Source: JAGQZY01 sp964588335
GTDB taxonomy: Bacteria; Bdellovibrionota; Bdellovibrionia; Bdellovibrionales; JAGQZY01
Length of the DNA: 64,000 nucleotides
Direction: 5' to 3'
Assembly: GCA_964588335.1 (NCBI GenBank)
Contig: CAZPOV010000005.1
Coordinates: 1 to 64,000, forward strand
This document shows, one piece after another, positions 44,903 through 54,815 of the stretch (the first letter of the stretch is position 1; every line of letters starts with the position of its first letter). Below the pieces are notes generated by a model, which saw only the letters and a list, made by a program, of their open reading frames with translations, was not told where the DNA came from and searched no databases. Position numbers and translations under genes: made by a program.

Positions 44903-45715
44903 ATGTTTAAATTAAAGATATTGTTAGTGGCATTGGCCAGCTTAACCTTCGGATTGCTGACTGCATGTGGAAAAGGTTTTGAAGGCAGTGCTCTTGTGCC
45001 CCAAGAGAATCATGAACAAGTGAGACGTTCTGAAGGAGAGGCGCCGCCAGCAGAAACAGCACCTTCCGTTCTTGATCAGGCTGTTAATGAGTTTGTCAAC
45101 GAGCGCAATCAAACGGGTAACGCCGCCAACGCATCTCTGGCTGGACAAATCGAAGCTCTAAGTATGTTGCGAACAGAGACTTATTCGCGCGGTGGAACCA
45201 CCATTGCTTATCGTGTTCGTCTGCTTTTTGGTTGTGACGCCAACGAAGAAATTTTGTCGCCCAACACACGAGTTACAGAAGATGAGCTAAGAAGCGGTGC
45301 CAATATTTCGTTGGGACGAAACTCTCGAAACACCCATGAGTTTTTACTAGCCTGTACCGACTCTGAGTGTAGTCAAGCTGTGGTAACCGTACGAAGTATT
45401 GATCCTACCGGTGTCAACGCTGTGGTTCACTATGCCATGGAAAACGATGGGTCCGTTGTTTCACGCGGTCAAGAGCGAGTTTACGAATACAGTACACGTC
45501 AGTCTTCAAACGAAAACTTTTACCGAGAAGCCACAGTGGCTTGGTACCTGGAGCAGTGTTTATTAGCCGATGCTGAGGCCCAAGTGGGTTTTGGTAGCAA
45601 CGATGGTGGCATTGATGATGACCTATTTGGTGATGGCTCCAACAATGAAGATGATGATATGCCCTTCTTGGGTGATGGTGAAGAAGACGACTTCGACTTC
45701 TTTTGGCAGGAATAA
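44903..45715 (+). CDS. Lipoprotein with acidic C-terminus
   Basis: 270 residues with lipobox LLTAC and AAGGAGAG upstream. A Glu/Pro-rich linker, a domain with cysteines (GCDANEE, ACTDSECSQ, QCLLADA) and a very acidic Asp/Glu/Gly tail (about the last 35 residues) that may bind calcium. No family recognised. It has its own terminator, so it is a single-gene unit. Confidence 0.75.
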   Translation: MFKLKILLVALASLTFGLLTACGKGFEGSALVPQENHEQVRRSEGEAPPAETAPSVLDQAVNEFVNERNQTGNAANASLAGQIEALSMLRTETYSRGGTTIAYRVRLLFGCDANEEILSPNTRVTEDELRSGANISLGRNSRNTHEFLLACTDSECSQAVVTVRSIDPTGVNAVVHYAMENDGSVVSRGQERVYEYSTRQSSNENFYREATVAWYLEQCLLADAEAQVGFGSNDGGIDDDLFGDGSNNEDDDMPFLGDGEEDDFDFFWQE

Positions 45716-45753
45716 TAAATAATAGAATTAGAAATCCAAATTAATAGTCTCTC

Positions 45754-45789
45754 AGAGGCAGGCTCGATAAGCCTGCCTCTTTTTTTTTG
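45754..45789 (+). terminator. Terminator after the acidic lipoprotein
   Basis: 11-bp perfect stem (45754-45764 with 45770-45780), five-base loop, nine T. Confidence 0.93.
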
Positions 45790-45838
45790 TGGTTTTATAG
45801 GTTTTGCCAGTCCCTGGGAGCTGAGTTAAGCTGTTGCC

Positions 45839-47074
45839 ATGAAAACAATGACGGAAGCAGAGTTGGACAATTGGGTGGGCGAAATGCAGTCGGTTGTTGG
45901 TGGTGAACTTCGTCAGTTTCGTTACAACGAAAAATGCCTGCAAGTGCAGATGACCAAAGGCTCAGAACTCAAATGGCTGACTTTTTCAATGAAGCCCGGG
46001 GTTCCCTATGTGTTTTTAACCTCCGAACGTATCCCTCTTGTGCGCACCCTTAAAAAGCCACTAGCCTTGTTTTTAAAAACTTATTTTATTGGAGCGCATC
46101 TTAAACAGTGTCAGCGCAATAAAGAAAAAGGCCGCGCCGTCGAACTGATTCTTAAAAACCAAGATCAAACTCTTCGCCTTGAGTTCTTATTGATCCCTGG
46201 ACGGGTGAATGTTCAAGCGACAGTCGATCAGAAGTCCGTTTGGGCCAACAAGCCTCAGCCTTTGCCGGAAAATCAAGACGGAGGACAAAGTCCTCCTGAA
46301 AGAGCGGCTCGCTCATCGGCGACTTTTCTGAAAGAGTGGAGTCAAGGGACTGAGACTAAAACGACTTCGGCTTCGAAAAAGACTCAGAAAAAAGATTTGA
46401 AGAAAAAGATCTCTGGCTTAGAAAAAATGCAACTCCACCTGCAAAAATTAAAAACAGCACCTTGGCAGGAGTTGGGTGAGTGGTTAAAAGAAAATCAATC
46501 CTTAAAAGATTTGCCTCCCTCCTGGAGTGATCTTGTTGATTCTGATCAATCCCTGGCCTGGAATATCGAAAATTGTTTTACGCAAGCGAAAAAAAATCAG
46601 GCTAAAATTCAAGGAACCGAAGAGCGTTTGGTGCAGCTGAAGCAAGAGATTGAAAAGTTGAAAGCTGGTGACACAGCTAAACCAAAAGCAAAATCGACTT
46701 CAAGCTTGCTCCATGATTCGGGCTCCAAGGGACGAACGGTGGCCTTGGAGCAAGGCCGTGTGTTTATTGGAAAATCAGGCCCTGAGAATCTGAAACTTTT
46801 GCGTAAAGCCAAAGCATGGTACCTGTGGTTACATATTAAAGACTATCCCGGCGCCTATGGGATTATTGAGCGTAACAAAGGACAAAAGCTGCCGCAGGCC
46901 AGCTTAGAAAAAGCAGCTCAGGCCGTGGTCGCTCAATCCCTTCCTAAAGGAGCTAAGGGTAGCTTTCAGGTTCTCTATGCTGAATGTCGATATGTGCGAC
47001 CCATCAAGGGAGCCAAGGCTGGACAAGTGACCTATTCCCATGAAAAAGTAATGACTATTAAGGTGGGAGAATGA
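45839..47074 (+). CDS. NFACT family protein (RqcH/FbpA-like)
   Basis: 411 residues. The N-terminal part (about 1-150) looks like a degenerate NFACT-N domain, the middle is a charged coiled coil, and the C-terminal 120 residues fit NFACT-R (DUF814): ALEQGRVFIGKSGPENLKLL, KAWYLWLHIKDYPGAYGII. In RqcH the family binds stalled 50S-peptidyl-tRNA and adds alanine tails. The protein is shorter than typical RqcH (about 550), so that role is uncertain. It overlaps the ABC ATPase gene by four bases. Confidence 0.75.
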   Translation: MKTMTEAELDNWVGEMQSVVGGELRQFRYNEKCLQVQMTKGSELKWLTFSMKPGVPYVFLTSERIPLVRTLKKPLALFLKTYFIGAHLKQCQRNKEKGRAVELILKNQDQTLRLEFLLIPGRVNVQATVDQKSVWANKPQPLPENQDGGQSPPERAARSSATFLKEWSQGTETKTTSASKKTQKKDLKKKISGLEKMQLHLQKLKTAPWQELGEWLKENQSLKDLPPSWSDLVDSDQSLAWNIENCFTQAKKNQAKIQGTEERLVQLKQEIEKLKAGDTAKPKAKSTSSLLHDSGSKGRTVALEQGRVFIGKSGPENLKLLRKAKAWYLWLHIKDYPGAYGIIERNKGQKLPQASLEKAAQAVVAQSLPKGAKGSFQVLYAECRYVRPIKGAKAGQVTYSHEKVMTIKVGE

Positions 47075-47781
47075 TTGAGATTAAATCATTGAGCAAAAGA
47101 TTCGGCGACCAGTGGGCACTGAAAGAGAACACCTGGGCTGTGGCCGACAAAAGAACCCTGGGGCTTTTGGGTCCCAACGGTGCTGGAAAATCCACCACAA
47201 TGAAAATCATGACCGGCCTTTTGTGCTCCACCGAAGGGGATGTTTTGATCAATGGGGAGAATATCCTTTCCAATCCTGTGCAAGCCAAGTCGCAAATTGG
47301 ATACCTGCCTGAAACTCCACCCCTTTACGAGGACTTAAAAGTCTACGACTTCCTAAAGTTTGTCTGTGGCCTGCGAAGCGTAACCAAACAAAAAACCAAT
47401 CAGCAGGTTGATCAGGCCATCGAAAAAATGAGTCTGCAAGAGGTGGCGTTTCGCCCCATTCGCGTCCTGTCGAAAGGCTTTAAACAGCGAGTGGGAATCG
47501 GGCAGACGCTGATCGGTGATCCATCAATCCTTATTCTTGATGAGCCTTCGGTAGGACTGGATCCCCATCAGGTGTTTGAGCTGCGCAACATTATTAAATC
47601 TTTAAAAAGTGATCACATCATTGTTTTGTCGACTCATATCCTGTCAGAAGTGCAAGAGGTTTGTGATGATGTGGTGATTCTGCATCAGGGTGAGGTGCGG
47701 GCTCAGGGTGATCTTAAAAAACTGATCAGCCAGCGCGGCAAGTCCAACCTTGAAGAAGTTTTTATCGAGGTGACGAAATGA
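47071..47781 (+). CDS. ABC transporter ATP-binding protein (GldA-like)
   Basis: 236 residues: Walker A GPNGAGKST (34-42), signature LSKGFKQR (133-140), Walker B ILILDEP (153-159), then an H-loop (STHIL). It belongs with the NatA/GldA group and is followed by matching permease and GldG-like genes. In Bacteroidetes GldA-GldF-GldG is required for gliding; in other phyla such transporters have unknown substrates. Cytoplasmic face of the inner membrane. Confidence 0.93.
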   Translation: MIEIKSLSKRFGDQWALKENTWAVADKRTLGLLGPNGAGKSTTMKIMTGLLCSTEGDVLINGENILSNPVQAKSQIGYLPETPPLYEDLKVYDFLKFVCGLRSVTKQKTNQQVDQAIEKMSLQEVAFRPIRVLSKGFKQRVGIGQTLIGDPSILILDEPSVGLDPHQVFELRNIIKSLKSDHIIVLSTHILSEVQEVCDDVVILHQGEVRAQGDLKKLISQRGKSNLEEVFIEVTK

Positions 47782-48548
47782 TGGGACCCGTCTGGGCGAT
47801 CGTCAAAAAAGACGCCAAAGGTTTTTTTACGAGCCCGATGTTCTACACCCTGTTGGGTCTGTGCTGTTGTTTGTGGGGTGTGTTTTTCTCGGTAGAGGTC
47901 TACACCTATGTGCAGCAGTCCTATCAGTTGTCGTTAAAATCAGTGCAAGCCGGCCTTAATATTCACCACAACTTAGTTTCGTCTTATTTAATCATCGTAC
48001 ATTATGTTTTGGTTTTTATCCTATCGGCATTGAGTATTCGTTTTTTTGCTGAAGAAAAGAAATTAAAAACTTTTCCAATCCTGTTGGCGGGTCCAATCAC
48101 CTCGTGGCAGATTGTTCTAGCCAAGTGGTTGGTGGGTGTGATGATTCTTTTCACCCTCCTGGGTGTGTCCATGGTTTTCCCGCTTTCGCTTTTGTTTTTT
48201 ATCCCGCTTCCTCTTGAACTTTTCTTTTACAGCTACTTTGGTTTGTTTCTCGTTTTATGTGTTTATATGACGGCCAGTATGTTTGCCTCCTCTGTAACCG
48301 AATCATTGATTGTCTGTGTGGTTTTTTCTCTGGTCCTCAATATCACTTTTTTATTGATGGGTATCGGTGGGGAGCTGACCAGTTCGCCGGCGTTGCAAGA
48401 CTTCTTTCGCTTTTTAACCTTTGACCAGCATTTTGCAAACTTTCGCAAGGGCCTGTTCAGTTTATCCTCTCTCCTTTACTTCGTTTCATGGTCGGCCGTC
48501 TTAGGACTGATCACCGAACGCGTGGTGGAATTTCACAGGTGGCGATAA
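47778..48548 (+). CDS. ABC transporter permease (GldF-like)
   Basis: 256 residues with six predicted membrane helices and an N-terminal segment (AIVKKDAKGFFTSPMFY) typical of ABC-2 permeases of the GldF type. Four-base overlap with the ATPase gene; the GldG-like gene begins one base after its stop. Confidence 0.85.
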   Translation: MMGPVWAIVKKDAKGFFTSPMFYTLLGLCCCLWGVFFSVEVYTYVQQSYQLSLKSVQAGLNIHHNLVSSYLIIVHYVLVFILSALSIRFFAEEKKLKTFPILLAGPITSWQIVLAKWLVGVMILFTLLGVSMVFPLSLLFFIPLPLELFFYSYFGLFLVLCVYMTASMFASSVTESLIVCVVFSLVLNITFLLMGIGGELTSSPALQDFFRFLTFDQHFANFRKGLFSLSSLLYFVSWSAVLGLITERVVEFHRWR

Positions 48549-48549
48549 G

Positions 48550-50049
48550 ATGAATGTGCTAGGTAAGATTTCACTTATTTTATCGTTGTTTTGCTTTTTA
48601 TTAAGCCTCGGCTTCCGTTTGGCGCTGCAAGGTTGGATTCCCTTTATTGGTTGGGGCTTTGGTTTTGGCGCCTTCTTTTTGCTCTTTTCATTGGCCATCA
48701 ACTATAAGTTTATGCTGGGAGTTTTAAAGTCCGAATCCCTGCATTTCTTAACGAAAAGCTTAGGACTGGTGGCTGTGGTGGTGGCCATTCTTTTTGTTCT
48801 AAACTTTATTGTATACAAACAGAACCTGACGGCAGACTTGACCCGCAACAAAATACACAGTCTTTCAGACCTCACCAAGTCCTTGATTAAAGAGCTTCCT
48901 GGAGAGTTGAGTTTTTATTACTTCCATGTCGGCAACGCTTCGGTGCGGGGGTATGAAACCAAGGTCCGCGATTTTCTTAATCCCTATCTCCGTTTAAACA
49001 ATAAGTTAAGACTAGAAAGCTATTCGGTTTTTCAAAACCCCGATTTGGCCAAGAAGTTTAAAACCGGCAACGAAGAGTCCTCGTTATTTGTTGAGTACCA
49101 GGATCGCATCAGTCGTGTGACGTCGCTGACCGAAGCGGCGGTGACCAATGCTATTTTGAAAGTCAGTAAGAAACCAAAGATTATTTACTTTCTGACCGGT
49201 CATGACGAGCGCCATATTGATGACAAGTCGACGTTTGGTGCTAAGGGTATTAAAACTCAGTTAGAAAGATTGCATTACAAAATAAAAAGTTTGGATATTT
49301 CCGATCGCTTTCCATCTGACATTGCCATGTTGGTGATGTTGGGGCCACGCAAACCCATTTCTGAAGAGCACCGACAGAAGTTAGAAAGCTTTGTTCGCGG
49401 TGGCGGCGCTTTGTTCTTGGCTGTCGACCCGGGTGAAGAACACAATATCAATTCTCTTTTACAAAGCTTTGGTATCGAACTACAAGAAACCTTTGTGTTT
49501 TCAGCACAGGCGCAAGCCGGACAGTCCGAGCTTTTGGTGCTAACTCATGCTGGGAAATTAGAGCACGAGGTGGCGGCCACATTGCAGCCCGGAGAGAATC
49601 CGGTGTTGTTTATCTCCTCTGCGCTGAATTTAACCTCTGAGGGCTCAACAGACATCGCTTTAAATCCTATACTTGAACATCTTCCCAATAGTGTGGGGCG
49701 TGCGGACATCAGTCCTGACAGTGCCGTGGTTCAGCAAGGGCCCATGGTGGCTGCCGCTGTGGCCGAAGGGCTGGGCGAAACACCCTTTCGGTTGGCGGTG
49801 GTGGCGGACAGTGATTTTATCACCAACCAATTTTACGCTCAGCCGAGCAACTTCAATTTTCTTTTGGCAATAGTCACCTATCTTTCCAAAGATGAAGATC
49901 TTTTAAAAATGCGTCCTCCCCAGGCTGAGACGACTTATCTGATCATGACTCAAACTCAGATGAATCTTTATTTTCTCTTTTTTATCCTGCCTTACTGTCT
50001 GATCTTTTTTATTTTTGGTTTGTTCTTCAAGCTGCGGAGATTTTTTTGA
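48550..50049 (+). CDS. GldG-like ABC-associated protein
   Basis: 499 residues: two membrane helices at the N-terminus (about 8-60 and 75-95), a large periplasmic domain with the GldG/ABC_transp_aux pattern (LTADLTRNKIHSLSDLTK, IYFLTGHDERHID, VRGGGALFLAVDPG), and a C-terminal membrane helix ending in FKLRRFF. It partners the two genes before it. Four-base overlap with the DUF4340 gene. Confidence 0.87.
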   Translation: MNVLGKISLILSLFCFLLSLGFRLALQGWIPFIGWGFGFGAFFLLFSLAINYKFMLGVLKSESLHFLTKSLGLVAVVVAILFVLNFIVYKQNLTADLTRNKIHSLSDLTKSLIKELPGELSFYYFHVGNASVRGYETKVRDFLNPYLRLNNKLRLESYSVFQNPDLAKKFKTGNEESSLFVEYQDRISRVTSLTEAAVTNAILKVSKKPKIIYFLTGHDERHIDDKSTFGAKGIKTQLERLHYKIKSLDISDRFPSDIAMLVMLGPRKPISEEHRQKLESFVRGGGALFLAVDPGEEHNINSLLQSFGIELQETFVFSAQAQAGQSELLVLTHAGKLEHEVAATLQPGENPVLFISSALNLTSEGSTDIALNPILEHLPNSVGRADISPDSAVVQQGPMVAAAVAEGLGETPFRLAVVADSDFITNQFYAQPSNFNFLLAIVTYLSKDEDLLKMRPPQAETTYLIMTQTQMNLYFLFFILPYCLIFFIFGLFFKLRRFF

Positions 50050-50948
50050 AAAGCTTTAAAGTCTTTGCTGTTCTTTTTGCGCTCTTAGTTTTTTTGGGAG
50101 CCTACGCCTGGTTTGGGATTATTAAAGTCGAAGAGCGCCAAAAAAACGAAGTTGTAACACTTTTCCCAGCCTCGTTTCCGGACAGTGTGGCGAGCCTTGA
50201 ATTGACCACTGATCTGTTTGAAGTGCGAATTGAAAAGCGCGATGGAGTGTGGTGGGTGACCCAGCCGCGTGAGTACCTTGCCAACCAAGAGTACATTGAA
50301 AAAGCCTTTCGCATTATGGATGAAACTACCTCAAGCCATCATTTTACCTATGATGAAGACAAGTTTGGCCTTGAGCCCGGAAAAGCCTTTTATCGCTTTC
50401 AATTTGAAGATGGTTTAGAAAAGCGTGTGCGGGTCGGGACCAAAGAGGGGCCGGTGGAGACCATCTATCTTTTGGATCAAGACAGTAATGAAATATTTGT
50501 GGTTCACAATGTTTGGGCGCAATTTTTATATTATCCTCTGAGTCAGTTCTACCATCCGGGTCTTCCTGTTCCGGGGGCGATTGTTAAAAGCTTGTCTTTA
50601 AAGACTGAGAAAGATGTGGCCTGGAGTGTGGACCCGGCGCCGAACAATTTGGTGACCTTTCGCCTTAACGATCAAAGCAAAGACATTCATAAAGCCAATG
50701 GCCTGTGGTTTTTTAAAAAAGTCAGGGAGTTCCAACTGGAGGACCTGAAGTTTGGCGAACCCGAATCCTTTAAACCCCATTGGTTCCTTGAAATTCAGAC
50801 AGATAAAGGTAACATAACATTTGAATTTGACGAAAAGATGGAAAAAATCCGGGTTCCAAGCTTTAAAATTTTTGCGCAAGTGAATCCTTATTCGTTAAAA
50901 TCATTGGGCTACGAAATAGAAAAGGTGTTTAAAAGTGATAAAAAATGA
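50046..50948 (+). CDS. DUF4340 protein
   Basis: 300 residues from a TTG at 50046. One N-terminal membrane helix, then a periplasmic domain of the DUF4340 type (WWVTQPREYLANQEYIEKAF, YGLEPGK-like, RVGTKEGP). DUF4340 genes regularly follow GldA-F-G sets, so it is probably part of the same complex. It overlaps the kinase gene by 14 bases. Confidence 0.8.
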   Translation: MKSFKVFAVLFALLVFLGAYAWFGIIKVEERQKNEVVTLFPASFPDSVASLELTTDLFEVRIEKRDGVWWVTQPREYLANQEYIEKAFRIMDETTSSHHFTYDEDKFGLEPGKAFYRFQFEDGLEKRVRVGTKEGPVETIYLLDQDSNEIFVVHNVWAQFLYYPLSQFYHPGLPVPGAIVKSLSLKTEKDVAWSVDPAPNNLVTFRLNDQSKDIHKANGLWFFKKVREFQLEDLKFGEPESFKPHWFLEIQTDKGNITFEFDEKMEKIRVPSFKIFAQVNPYSLKSLGYEIEKVFKSDKK

Positions 50949-51921
50949 AGTTCTTGTGCAGTCACCAACGCGAATCGACTTTGCTGGCGGAACATTGGAT
51001 TGCTGGCCAATCAATGCTCTGATGAACCCTGTGACCACCATCAATGTCGCCATCGACATCTACACCACATGTCGTCTTTCAAAACGGGATGATTCTCAGA
51101 TTTTAATTCATTCACGGGAGACGGATAAAACCTACGAATTCGATTCTCTTGAGGAGTGTCTGGATTGCGATGAAAAAGATTTTCAGTTTTTTCGAGAGCA
51201 CATTGCCTATTGGAAACCTGATTTTGGTTTTAATCTGTCGGCGCAAAGCGATTCGCCCATGGGTGGCGGTTTGGGTGGAAGCTCCAGCCTGTCGATATCA
51301 ATTTTTAAAGCCTTCGCGGAGATGTATGGTCGAGAGGTTGACTCCTACGAGATCGTGCGAATCTGTTCGGGCATTGAAGCCAAAATTCTAAATATGCCAA
51401 CGGGCACACAAGATTACTTTCCACCCTTACATGGTGGTTTTAATATTATTGACTACAATTTCGGTTGGCCCGAAGTGCAATCGATTTCCATCGATGACCT
51501 TGATATCAATAAAAACATCTCCATCTTTTTTACCGGCCGTTCCCACCACTCTGGGATTAATAATTGGCAGGTGATCAAAAAGTTCGTTGATGGAGATAAA
51601 ACAACGTTGGCGGCCCTTGGTGAAATTAAAGAAGTGGCTGAAGAGACCCGGCAAGTGGTGATAGATAAAGACTGGGCACAGTTGCCGAAACTCTTTAAAA
51701 AAGAGTTTGAGGCTCGCATGAAACTGGCTGACAGTTTTTCGTCTCCTGAAATCGAAAAGCTGGCAGAGGTGGCCTATGAAGTGGGGGCTGACGCCATTAA
51801 TATTTGTGGTGCTGGTGGCGGAGGCTGTGTTTTTATTTGGTCTTCTCCGGAAAAACGAAATGATATTATCGACGCTTGTACCGAGGCAGGGTTTCGACAT
51901 CTGGATGTCCGACTCGTATGA
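50935..51921 (+). CDS. GHMP-family sugar kinase
   Basis: 328 residues. GHMP motifs: SPTRIDFAGGTLD (10-22), the ATP loop PMGGGLGGSSSL (108-119), and ICGAGGGGCVFIW near the C-terminus. Closest to heptose 7-phosphate kinase/galactokinase-like enzymes, which phosphorylate a sugar with ATP in the cytoplasm. The true sugar is not determined; no other lipopolysaccharide genes are in view. Overlaps the DUF429 gene by four bases. Confidence 0.88.
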   Translation: MIKNEVLVQSPTRIDFAGGTLDCWPINALMNPVTTINVAIDIYTTCRLSKRDDSQILIHSRETDKTYEFDSLEECLDCDEKDFQFFREHIAYWKPDFGFNLSAQSDSPMGGGLGGSSSLSISIFKAFAEMYGREVDSYEIVRICSGIEAKILNMPTGTQDYFPPLHGGFNIIDYNFGWPEVQSISIDDLDINKNISIFFTGRSHHSGINNWQVIKKFVDGDKTTLAALGEIKEVAEETRQVVIDKDWAQLPKLFKKEFEARMKLADSFSSPEIEKLAEVAYEVGADAINICGAGGGGCVFIWSSPEKRNDIIDACTEAGFRHLDVRLV

Positions 51922-52748
51922 GTTCGCGACGCAAACCCTTTAAAGTCATAAAGTTCGCCGGTCTTACCCTTGGTGGTGGAAAAGGACGAAAAACTTGTCT
52001 GAGTGTTCTAGAATACTATGTGAAAGAGAAAAAACTGTTTCTCGCTGAACTCCATGAAAACATCGAAGAGTCGCAAAAAGTATCGGCCGACACTCAGATC
52101 ATAAAAATTTTAGATAAATTGGGTCCATCGGTTCACAGTGTGGGGGTGGACGCTCCGCTGATCGTCCCTAAGTGTTTGCGCTGTCGCTTGAAGTGCCCGG
52201 GCCACGAGAAGTGCACCGAGCCTGAGATCAAGTGGATGTGGAAAAACCATAAGAAGCGCTCTCCCCAGAAAAGACCGAATAAGATTTTTACTCCCTATAC
52301 CGAACGTTGTGTTGAGCAGTACATCAATTCCGAAATCTCATCCGAGCTGGCGTCCGACCATGCCTTTGGCAGCAATCGCGCGCCCTTATCGGCAAGGGCC
52401 ATGTATCTGAAGCGCCGAATTCCCCATGGCAAAGTGATTGAGGTTTTGCCGCGCCTAAGCGTTTGGCGTTTGGGTCAGAATATGGGGATCAAGAAAAACC
52501 ATCTGCTTCTTTATAAACAACTGACGCGGGGACCGAGCGTAAGACAAAAGTTCTTGGATCAGTGGAGTGAAGAGGGATTGAGTTTTATCTACCACCGGGA
52601 TTTTAAATTGATGGTGAAAGACTCGTTTGCGTTTGAGTCCTTTATTTGCGCGTACACAACATTCTTAAATTACCGGGGCCTGTGCGAAAAGCGCCCAAAA
52701 AACTTCCCAAAATCCGAAGCCTGGATAGCCTTCCCAAAAGAAACCTAA
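51918..52748 (+). CDS. DUF429 protein (predicted RNase H-like fold)
   Basis: 276 residues from the ATG at 51918 (the longer frame from 51876 is rejected). Pattern of DUF429: FAGLTLGGGKGRKTCLSVL, VGVDAPL, KVIEVLPR. The family is predicted to be RNase H-like nucleases, with no known substrate. It has a cysteine cluster (CLRCRLKCPGHEKC) suggestive of a zinc site. Last gene of the operon that starts at 45839. Confidence 0.8.
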   Translation: MSSRRKPFKVIKFAGLTLGGGKGRKTCLSVLEYYVKEKKLFLAELHENIEESQKVSADTQIIKILDKLGPSVHSVGVDAPLIVPKCLRCRLKCPGHEKCTEPEIKWMWKNHKKRSPQKRPNKIFTPYTERCVEQYINSEISSELASDHAFGSNRAPLSARAMYLKRRIPHGKVIEVLPRLSVWRLGQNMGIKKNHLLLYKQLTRGPSVRQKFLDQWSEEGLSFIYHRDFKLMVKDSFAFESFICAYTTFLNYRGLCEKRPKNFPKSEAWIAFPKET

Positions 52749-53035
52749 AAGGTACCAAGTCCCTTTTCCGAACAAAAGGTACCAAGTCCCTTTTTGATGG
52801 GTCCCCCTAGAATACAAGCTGTTAAAAAAATTGTTTAATCTCTGGAATGGTCTTCGGAGTATCTGATCGCAGAACAAATTTTATTGTTTTGTAACGCTCC
52901 GACTACCCAAAAGGGACTTGGTACCTTTTTGGTACACGCTCTGAAAAAAAAGTAGGATCTCAAAATAAGACAGGGGAGGCGTCAGAACCCTCTGATGACG
53001 CCCTGTGTACCCGAAAGGTGTCTGGCACCTTTTGG
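52747..53035. repeat. Cluster of four REP-like palindromic elements
   Basis: Units: 52747-52767 and 52774-52794 (ggtaccaagtccc flanked by aaaa/tttt), 52909-52928 (same unit inverted) and 53013-53035 (aaaggtgtctggcacctttt). The last is a near-perfect palindrome. The first two are direct repeats seven bases apart. The pattern resembles REP elements mobilised by RAYT transposases, but no RAYT gene is in the window. The rest of 52749-53118 has no gene. Confidence 0.8.
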
Positions 53036-53118
53036 AGGGGAATCGCGACAATATCGTAACTCGAACCCACCACCCATTCGCGGGATCCTGTAGATGGAAC
53101 GGATCATAGGGTGGGATT

Positions 53119-54804
53119 ATGAAAAAAAATTCAATGAGAAGACGAATGTTTCTTAAGGGCTTAGGGGGCGCGACCTTAGCGATTCCCTTTCTGCCTTCGT
53201 TAATGCCAAGACAAGCCTGGGCCCAACAAGCCCAAGTGGTGCGACGGTATTTTACTTTTGTCGGTGATTACGACTACGGCCATCACCAGCACTGGTTTCC
53301 AACATTGAATCCTCTTTCGCAAAGATACAATCCTGGAAATGGAGATCACGAGATCGGCTATCAATCGTTACAGTCGTTTCTCTCAAGTCCGACAAGTGAA
53401 CTCTCTTATATTCTCGGTAACGGTCTGAACCCGTTTGTAAATAAAATGAATATTCTACGAGGACTGAATTTACACACTCGTATCGCTCACGGTCGTGGTC
53501 CCATGCTGGGGAACTTGGCTGATAATGACGGGCACGACACCCAGGCGCGAAATGTTAAACCCCTAAGATCCATCGATCAGGTGTTGGCGGGGAATTCACG
53601 CTTCACTCCGCACAGTAACGACCCATTGACGGTTGGACCTGCGGACCATTCTACTTTTTCTTACGCAAGAGATTCCTCTAATAACATTAACAGAGCTTCA
53701 GCACGATCTTCTAAACCACATACCCTATTTTCCCAACTCTTCTATCCTGGAGGCTCCCCCATTTCTGAAGGGGGGAGTTCTCCAGCTCCTTCACGTCCCG
53801 GAGCCGACATTCTTTCGAGAACCATCGAAGATTACCGAAGAGTGCGGAACGGTCGCCAAATCAGCTCGCTGGATCGACAAGTTTTAGACAATGCCTTGGA
53901 TCGCATTTCCGATATCCAAAGACGACTTGATGCAACCACTGTAGCCGGAGGCTGTCAGTTTTCACAGATCGACCCTTCAAGAACAGAAACTGATGGGATT
54001 TCAAGCTGGAACTATTCATGCTTTGATCACAAATATGCCTTTGAACTGTACGCGCAAATCTTTGCCGCCGCGGCCGCGTGTGATTTGCATCGCGTTCTTA
54101 ATTTCCATATCAACAACCTTCCAAACTACGATCGTCATCCCACTGAAGATTTTCACCAAGGTCATAGCCACCGTCCTTTTGATAACGTCAATGGCATGCC
54201 CAACCATCGGTATATGGCGCAGATTTGGAGAAACTATGTGGAGTCGTTTCTAGTTCCTTTAGTAACAGCTTTGGATTCTTCACCGGACACCAATGGACAG
54301 TCCATCTTAGACAATTCGTTGGTGCACATGACTTTGGAGTGTTCGACTGTTCATAGCGACTATTCAAAGCCTTGCCTGCTTATTGGAGGCGCTGGTGGCA
54401 ATTTGACAACGGGGCACATGATTGATTATTCCCGCAGAAGCTTAGGCCCGCACCCGGAGCAAGGCGACAGCTTTTCAACCGACCCGAACAGTGATCGCTT
54501 TGGTCACAACTATTACGGAGCTCATTACAATCGCGTTTTAACAACGATCCTTCAAGCCATGGGACTGTCGCGATCGGAGTATGAAGATCCTGAAATCAAT
54601 CGTTTCTTTCAAGGAAGAACTGACTCGCTATTGGGTGCTCATAACAACGGAATTGCCAATATTGGTGGTTACGGACACATCGGAACCGAGCGCAGTGGTG
54701 TGTGGTACTACACCGACGCTCAGCTTTATAACTTGCAGTACGCTCGTTATAACTATCACTTTTATAAAAACTCTCTTCCATTTCCTGTGAGCAGTGCAGG
54801 GTAA
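53119..54804 (+). CDS. DUF1552 protein, Tat-exported
   Basis: 561 residues with a twin-arginine signal (RRRMFLKGLGG at 7-17), so it is exported folded, perhaps with a metal or other cofactor. The mature part is DUF1552 (DNDGHDTQARNVK, SLDRQVLDNALDRI, LVHMTLECSTVHS), a family coupled to DUF1592 cytochromes in Planctomycetes, Myxococcota and Bdellovibrionota. Function unknown; a periplasmic oxidoreductase or hydrolase partner is likely. The next gene begins 11 bases after it. Confidence 0.88.
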   Translation: MKKNSMRRRMFLKGLGGATLAIPFLPSLMPRQAWAQQAQVVRRYFTFVGDYDYGHHQHWFPTLNPLSQRYNPGNGDHEIGYQSLQSFLSSPTSELSYILGNGLNPFVNKMNILRGLNLHTRIAHGRGPMLGNLADNDGHDTQARNVKPLRSIDQVLAGNSRFTPHSNDPLTVGPADHSTFSYARDSSNNINRASARSSKPHTLFSQLFYPGGSPISEGGSSPAPSRPGADILSRTIEDYRRVRNGRQISSLDRQVLDNALDRISDIQRRLDATTVAGGCQFSQIDPSRTETDGISSWNYSCFDHKYAFELYAQIFAAAAACDLHRVLNFHINNLPNYDRHPTEDFHQGHSHRPFDNVNGMPNHRYMAQIWRNYVESFLVPLVTALDSSPDTNGQSILDNSLVHMTLECSTVHSDYSKPCLLIGGAGGNLTTGHMIDYSRRSLGPHPEQGDSFSTDPNSDRFGHNYYGAHYNRVLTTILQAMGLSRSEYEDPEINRFFQGRTDSLLGAHNNGIANIGGYGHIGTERSGVWYYTDAQLYNLQYARYNYHFYKNSLPFPVSSAG

Positions 54805-54815
54805 GGGGAGGCGTT

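Noticed and set aside
52665..52877. Minus-strand open frame over the REP-like elements
   Set aside because: Its translation is made of the repeated palindrome units (GTWYLL twice) and it has no ribosome binding site.
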